Source of the DNA: DASUTW01 sp035513995
GTDB taxonomy: Bacteria; Actinomycetota; UBA4738; CALAEC01
DNA length: 17,046 nt
Assembly: GCA_035513995.1 (NCBI GenBank)
Contig: DATKBL010000158.1
Coordinates: 1-17,046, forward strand
Direction of reading: 5' to 3'
Part shown: positions 14,384 through 17,046 of the stretch, piece by piece
How the letters are laid out: every line of letters begins with the position of its first letter
Numbering within the stretch: the stretch's first letter is position 1
Made by a program: the position numbers and the translations under genes
The notes under the pieces: generated by a model
What the model saw: the letters and a program-made list of their open reading frames with translations, nothing else
The model's database searches: none
Told to the model about the DNA's origin: nothing

Positions 14384-14662
14384 ATGGCGATCGATGAGCG
14401 CTCACGTCATCGCATGTACGAGCGCCTCCAGGAGGTGCTCGGCGAAGAGGAGGCGGCCACGCTGATGGAGCACCTCCCGCCCGTAGGCTGGGCCGACGTG
14501 GCGGCCAAGCGCGACCTCGATGGGCTGCAGAACGCGCTGCTTGCGCGGTTCCGAGCTGAGCTGAACGAGCAGACGCGAACGATGATCCACGCCATGATCT
14601 TCTCGACCTCGGCCGCCGTCCTGGCGGTGGGCAGCCTCGCGGTGGCCGCGGTGCGTCTCTAA
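14384..14662 (+). CDS. Small C-terminally anchored membrane protein, conserved hypothetical type
   Basis: A 92-residue protein of unknown function. Residues 1-30 are a charged helix (YERLQEVLGEEEAATLMEHL), followed by LPPVGWADVAAKRDLD and a short amphipathic helix. A single hydrophobic helix at about 68-91 reaches the C-terminus. The pattern 'LM, LPP, then a K/R-DLD helix, coiled coil and C-terminal transmembrane helix' is one I recall from many small actinobacterial hypothetical proteins, loosely like DUF1640/CCDC90 coiled-coil proteins. The ATG at 14384 has a strong Shine-Dalgarno (GGGAGGA, 14372-14378). The longer in-frame alternative starts at 14357, inside the stem-loop, and is not favoured. 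Confidence 0.8.
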   Translation: MAIDERSRHRMYERLQEVLGEEEAATLMEHLPPVGWADVAAKRDLDGLQNALLARFRAELNEQTRTMIHAMIFSTSAAVLAVGSLAVAAVRL

Positions 14663-14755
14663 GCGTGCTGGCTGACGGTATGTCCGAGCGAGAGCCCCGA
14701 CGGGCATGCGAGGTGCTGACGGGAACTCGGCCGGCCGCCAGGGTGCCGCGCGTCT
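14663..14755. other. Short convergent intergenic gap
   Basis: These 93 bases separate the ends of the small membrane protein gene and the convergent glycosyltransferase gene. I see no hairpin with a T-tract, no repeat and no small gene with a credible start here. Confidence 0.5.
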
Positions 14756-15802
14756 CTAGCGTAGCCAGGTCTTCATGATCACCTTGAGGAAGCTCCACCC
14801 GTACTTCAGCGGGCGCGGCTTCTTCGTCTGCCCGTGCTTCCGGGCCTGCACGGAGATCGGCACCTCGACGATCCGCGCTCGATGCCGGAGGCCCTCGATC
14901 AGGATCTCGGATGTCCAGAACTGGTCCTCGTCGAGGAAGAACGTGCGAAGGGTGTCCGCCCGTGTGGCCCGGTAGCCGTTCGAGACGTCGGTGAGGCGGG
15001 TGCCCGTCATCAGCGAAACCAGCCCCGAGAAGAACAGGACCCCCAGGTGCCGGACGTGGCTCTCCTTCTGGTAGGTGCCGAGCATTCGCGAGCCCTGCAC
15101 CATGTCGGCCTCGTCCCGGAGGATCGGCCCGACGACGTCGGGGAGCTCCTGGGGCAGGTGCTGCCCGTCGGCGTCGAGCGACGCCACGATCACCGCCCCG
15201 AGCCGCAGCGCGAGCTCGTAGCCGATGCGCATCGCCTGTCCGCCACCGCGCCGGATCGGCAGGCTCGTGACCAGGGCACCGTGCCGTCGGGCGACGGCGG
15301 CGGTCTCGTCGTCGGAGGCGTCGTCCACGACCAGCGGCACGACCGGGCGCCCCTCGATCTTCTCGGGCATCTGGTCGAGGACCTCGCCGATGCTCTCGGC
15401 CTCGTTGTAGGCGGGGAGGACCACGACGATTCGGTCGCCGGCGGGAAGGCTCTCGGCCCGCTCGTCGTCGAAGGACTGCTGTCCCATCCACTCCATGAGG
15501 ACCTTGAAGTCGCGCCGGACCTGGTCGGTCTCGCTCATCGTCCTCAGGACCAGGAGCAGGAGGACGATGTTCCCGAAGATCAGGACCGCGAGGAGTCTCT
15601 GACCCCCCCCTCGCTGGAAGTCGAAGAGGTCGAAGAGCGGATCGAACAGGCTTGGCGCCACCGCCAGCAGCCCGAGGGCGAGCGCGATGGCCGAGGAGAT
15701 CAGCAGGTTGAGCCGCGTGATGCGCCGGCGACGGAACCGCCAGATCGCCGAGACGAGGAGCCCGGCGGCGAAGACCGCCGCGAGGATGCGAAGCGCCGTC
15801 AA
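14756..15802 (-). CDS. DUF2304-GT2 fusion: membrane glycosyltransferase related to dolichol-phosphate sugar synthases
   Basis: The 348-residue protein joins two parts. Residues 1-110 contain three membrane helices (about 4-20, 31-52 and 68-87) in the layout of DUF2304, a small membrane protein usually encoded next to a GT2 gene. Residues 123-345 are a GT2 domain: VVLPAYNEAESI, VVDDASDD, metal-binding DAD at 210-212 within SLDADGQH, VQGSRMLG, and TDVSNGYRATR in place of the common TSGFR form. Such enzymes transfer a sugar from a nucleotide to polyprenyl phosphate. The TTG at 15802 overlaps the stop of the upstream sulfoquinovose synthase gene (TTGA), so translation is probably coupled. No ATG or GTG before the first helix is available without running deep into that gene. 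The sugar donor is unknown; UDP-sulfoquinovose is suggested by position. Confidence 0.88.
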   Translation of the reverse strand: MTALRILAAVFAAGLLVSAIWRFRRRRITRLNLLISSAIALALGLLAVAPSLFDPLFDLFDFQRGGGQRLLAVLIFGNIVLLLLVLRTMSETDQVRRDFKVLMEWMGQQSFDDERAESLPAGDRIVVVLPAYNEAESIGEVLDQMPEKIEGRPVVPLVVDDASDDETAAVARRHGALVTSLPIRRGGGQAMRIGYELALRLGAVIVASLDADGQHLPQELPDVVGPILRDEADMVQGSRMLGTYQKESHVRHLGVLFFSGLVSLMTGTRLTDVSNGYRATRADTLRTFFLDEDQFWTSEILIEGLRHRARIVEVPISVQARKHGQTKKPRPLKYGWSFLKVIMKTWLR

Positions 15803-16980
15803 CCGCTGGGTGTGCGCTCGGCCGCCCGGGGCGCCCACCGCGTCTCGGGCAGCATGTGGTCGCGGATGACCCGGTCGGTGTGACGCTGGATCGCCTCGAA
15901 CATCGACTCGATCAGCGTCTCGGAGAGGTAGTGGGGCTGGAGGCCGAGGTCGAGCAGCTTCGTGTGCGCCGGGTTGTAGTAGTGCTCCTCCTCCTCGACC
16001 CGCGGGTTGTCGAGGTGGTCGACCCGCACCTCGAGGCCGACGTCGCGGCCGGCGCGGGCCACGGTCTCGGCCAGGTCCGTCAGCGAGAACGTCTCGGTGA
16101 ACTGGTTGAACACCCGGAACTCGCCCGGCTTCGCTCGATGGAGGACGGCCAGCTCCACGCACTGGAGGGTGTCCACGATGTTCAGGTAGCCGCGCGTCTG
16201 CCCGCCACCGCCGTACACCGTGAGCGGCTGGCCGATCACCGCCTGGACGCAGAAGCGGTTCAAGGCGGTCCCGAAGGTCTCGTCGTAGTCGAAGCGCGTG
16301 GCCAGGCGCGGGTCGAGGCGGGCCTCAGGAGTGTCGATCCCGTACACCACGCCCTGGTTGAGGTCGGTGGCGCTCAGCCCCCAGGTACGGCACGCGAAGT
16401 GGATGTTCGTCGAGTCGTGCACCTTCGACGCGTGGTAGAGCGACCCAGGCTGCTTGGGGAAGGGCACCGTGTCGCTTCGGCCCTTGTGTTGGACCTCGAG
16501 GTAGCCCTCCTCGATGTCGATGTCGGGGGTGCCGTACTCGCCCATCGTCCCCAGCTTCACGAGGTGGGCGTCGGGCGCGATGTCGCGCATGGCGAAGAGC
16601 ACGTTGAGGGTCCCGATCACGTTGTTGTACTGCGTGAAGACGGCGTGCGCTCGGTCGCGCATCGAGTAGGGGGCCGAGGGTATCTGGCCGTAGTGCACGA
16701 TCGCCTCGGGCCGGAAGGTCAGGAAGACGCGCTCGAGGGTCTCCCAGTCGCAGACGTCACCCTCGGTGACCCCGATGTGCTTCCCGGTGACCTCCTCCCA
16801 CGCCTTGGCGCGCTCGGGGAGCGAGCCAAGGATGGGCGTGAGGGTATCGGTCCCGGCCTCGGCGTGGGCGCGCCGGCGCAGGTAGTTGTCCACCGCGTGC
16901 ACCTCGTGCCCGCGCTGCGAGAAGTGCATGGCGGTGGGCCATCCGAGATAGCCGTCGCCGCCGAGGATCAGGATGCGCAT
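15799..16980 (-). CDS. sqdB: UDP-sulfoquinovose synthase (SQD1/SqdB/Agl3 family)
   Basis: Converts UDP-glucose and sulfite to UDP-sulfoquinovose using bound NAD+. The 393-residue protein is an extended short-chain dehydrogenase with the family hallmarks: GGDGYLGWPTA at the N-terminus, HYGQIPSAPYSMRDR, NNVIGTLNVLFA, LVKLGTMGEYGTP, DIDIEEGY, YHASKVHDS, ATDLNQGVVYG, RFDYDETFGTALNRFC, GGGGQTRGYLNI and FRVFNQFTE. Thr145, Tyr182 and Lys186 correspond to the catalytic residues of plant SQD1, and the Met-Glu next to Thr145 is kept. The ATG at 16980 has a GAGGTG Shine-Dalgarno six bases upstream. It is the first gene of a two-gene operon with the GT2 enzyme. The usual sulfolipid GT4 transferase is not in the window. 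Confidence 0.95.
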   Translation of the reverse strand: MRILILGGDGYLGWPTAMHFSQRGHEVHAVDNYLRRRAHAEAGTDTLTPILGSLPERAKAWEEVTGKHIGVTEGDVCDWETLERVFLTFRPEAIVHYGQIPSAPYSMRDRAHAVFTQYNNVIGTLNVLFAMRDIAPDAHLVKLGTMGEYGTPDIDIEEGYLEVQHKGRSDTVPFPKQPGSLYHASKVHDSTNIHFACRTWGLSATDLNQGVVYGIDTPEARLDPRLATRFDYDETFGTALNRFCVQAVIGQPLTVYGGGGQTRGYLNIVDTLQCVELAVLHRAKPGEFRVFNQFTETFSLTDLAETVARAGRDVGLEVRVDHLDNPRVEEEEHYYNPAHTKLLDLGLQPHYLSETLIESMFEAIQRHTDRVIRDHMLPETRWAPRAAERTPSG

Positions 16981-17014
16981 GGATACACCTCATCAGTGCC
17001 GTTCGGGACGCCCT

Positions 17015-17020
17015 ATTCTA
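17015..17020 (-). promoter_or_regulatory. -10 box (TAGAAT) of the sulfoquinovose synthase operon
   Basis: On the minus strand TAGAAT lies 34 bases before the ATG at 16980. It would give a leader of roughly 27 bases carrying the GAGGTG Shine-Dalgarno. Only 26 bases remain upstream in the window and no clear -35 is visible. Confidence 0.45.
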
Positions 17021-17046
17021 GAGCACCCGTGCGCACCCGAACCGCT

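Noticed and set aside
15803..16162. In-frame upstream extension of the GT2 protein to an ATG at 16162
   Set aside because: The extra 120 residues are Gly/Arg/Pro-rich mirror sequence inside the sulfoquinovose synthase gene. The hydrophobic start follows the TTG at 15802.

Overview
The window is GC-rich (roughly 70%) bacterial chromosome with wall-to-wall genes and no stretch over 300 bases without one. A PASTA-domain Ser/Thr kinase, a cyclase-AAA-TPR signalling protein, a PcsB-like coiled-coil RlpA protein, frequent GTG starts and TANNNT -10 boxes set against start codons all suggest an actinomycete (Actinomycetota), probably an environmental lineage rather than Streptomyces or Mycobacterium. 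No mobile element, CRISPR array, tRNA or rRNA was seen.

Layout. 55-1074 (-): secreted coiled-coil/RlpA-like cell-wall protein, divergent from 1150-2181 (+) 6-phosphofructokinase. The phosphofructokinase 3' end overlaps the convergent 2151-5288 (-) zinc-ribbon/class III cyclase/AAA/TPR protein. 5330-6364 (+): threonine-aldolase-family PLP enzyme, overlapping at its 3' end the convergent 6357-7043 (-) zinc-ribbon membrane protein. 7114-7953 (-) endonuclease IV and 7950-9806 (-) PASTA kinase form an ATGA-overlapped pair. 9818-10576 (+): membrane protein with an HxxxH motif (HAPAH), starting 11 bases from the kinase start.

The thiamin locus runs from about 10574 to 14316 (+): -10 box, TPP riboswitch, thiG, thiH, an internal promoter, a COG2345-type regulator with Fe-S-style cysteines, and a ThiS-ThiE fusion gene coupled to the regulator by a GTGA overlap. 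ThiG makes the thiazole phosphate using dehydroglycine from ThiH and sulfur from ThiS; ThiE joins thiazole and pyrimidine to give thiamin phosphate. ThiC, ThiD and ThiF are not in the window. The Gly-Gly that normally ends ThiS is buried in the fusion, which raises a maturation question and is the most unusual observation here.

The right end holds a 92-residue membrane protein (14384-14662, +) and a minus-strand pair: UDP-sulfoquinovose synthase (16980-15799) followed, with a four-base overlap, by a DUF2304-GT2 fusion related to dolichol-phosphate sugar synthases (15802-14756). The pair suggests that sulfoquinovose may be loaded on a polyprenyl or other lipid carrier, possibly an alternative to the usual sulfolipid route.

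All functional calls come from reading motifs by eye; no database search was run.
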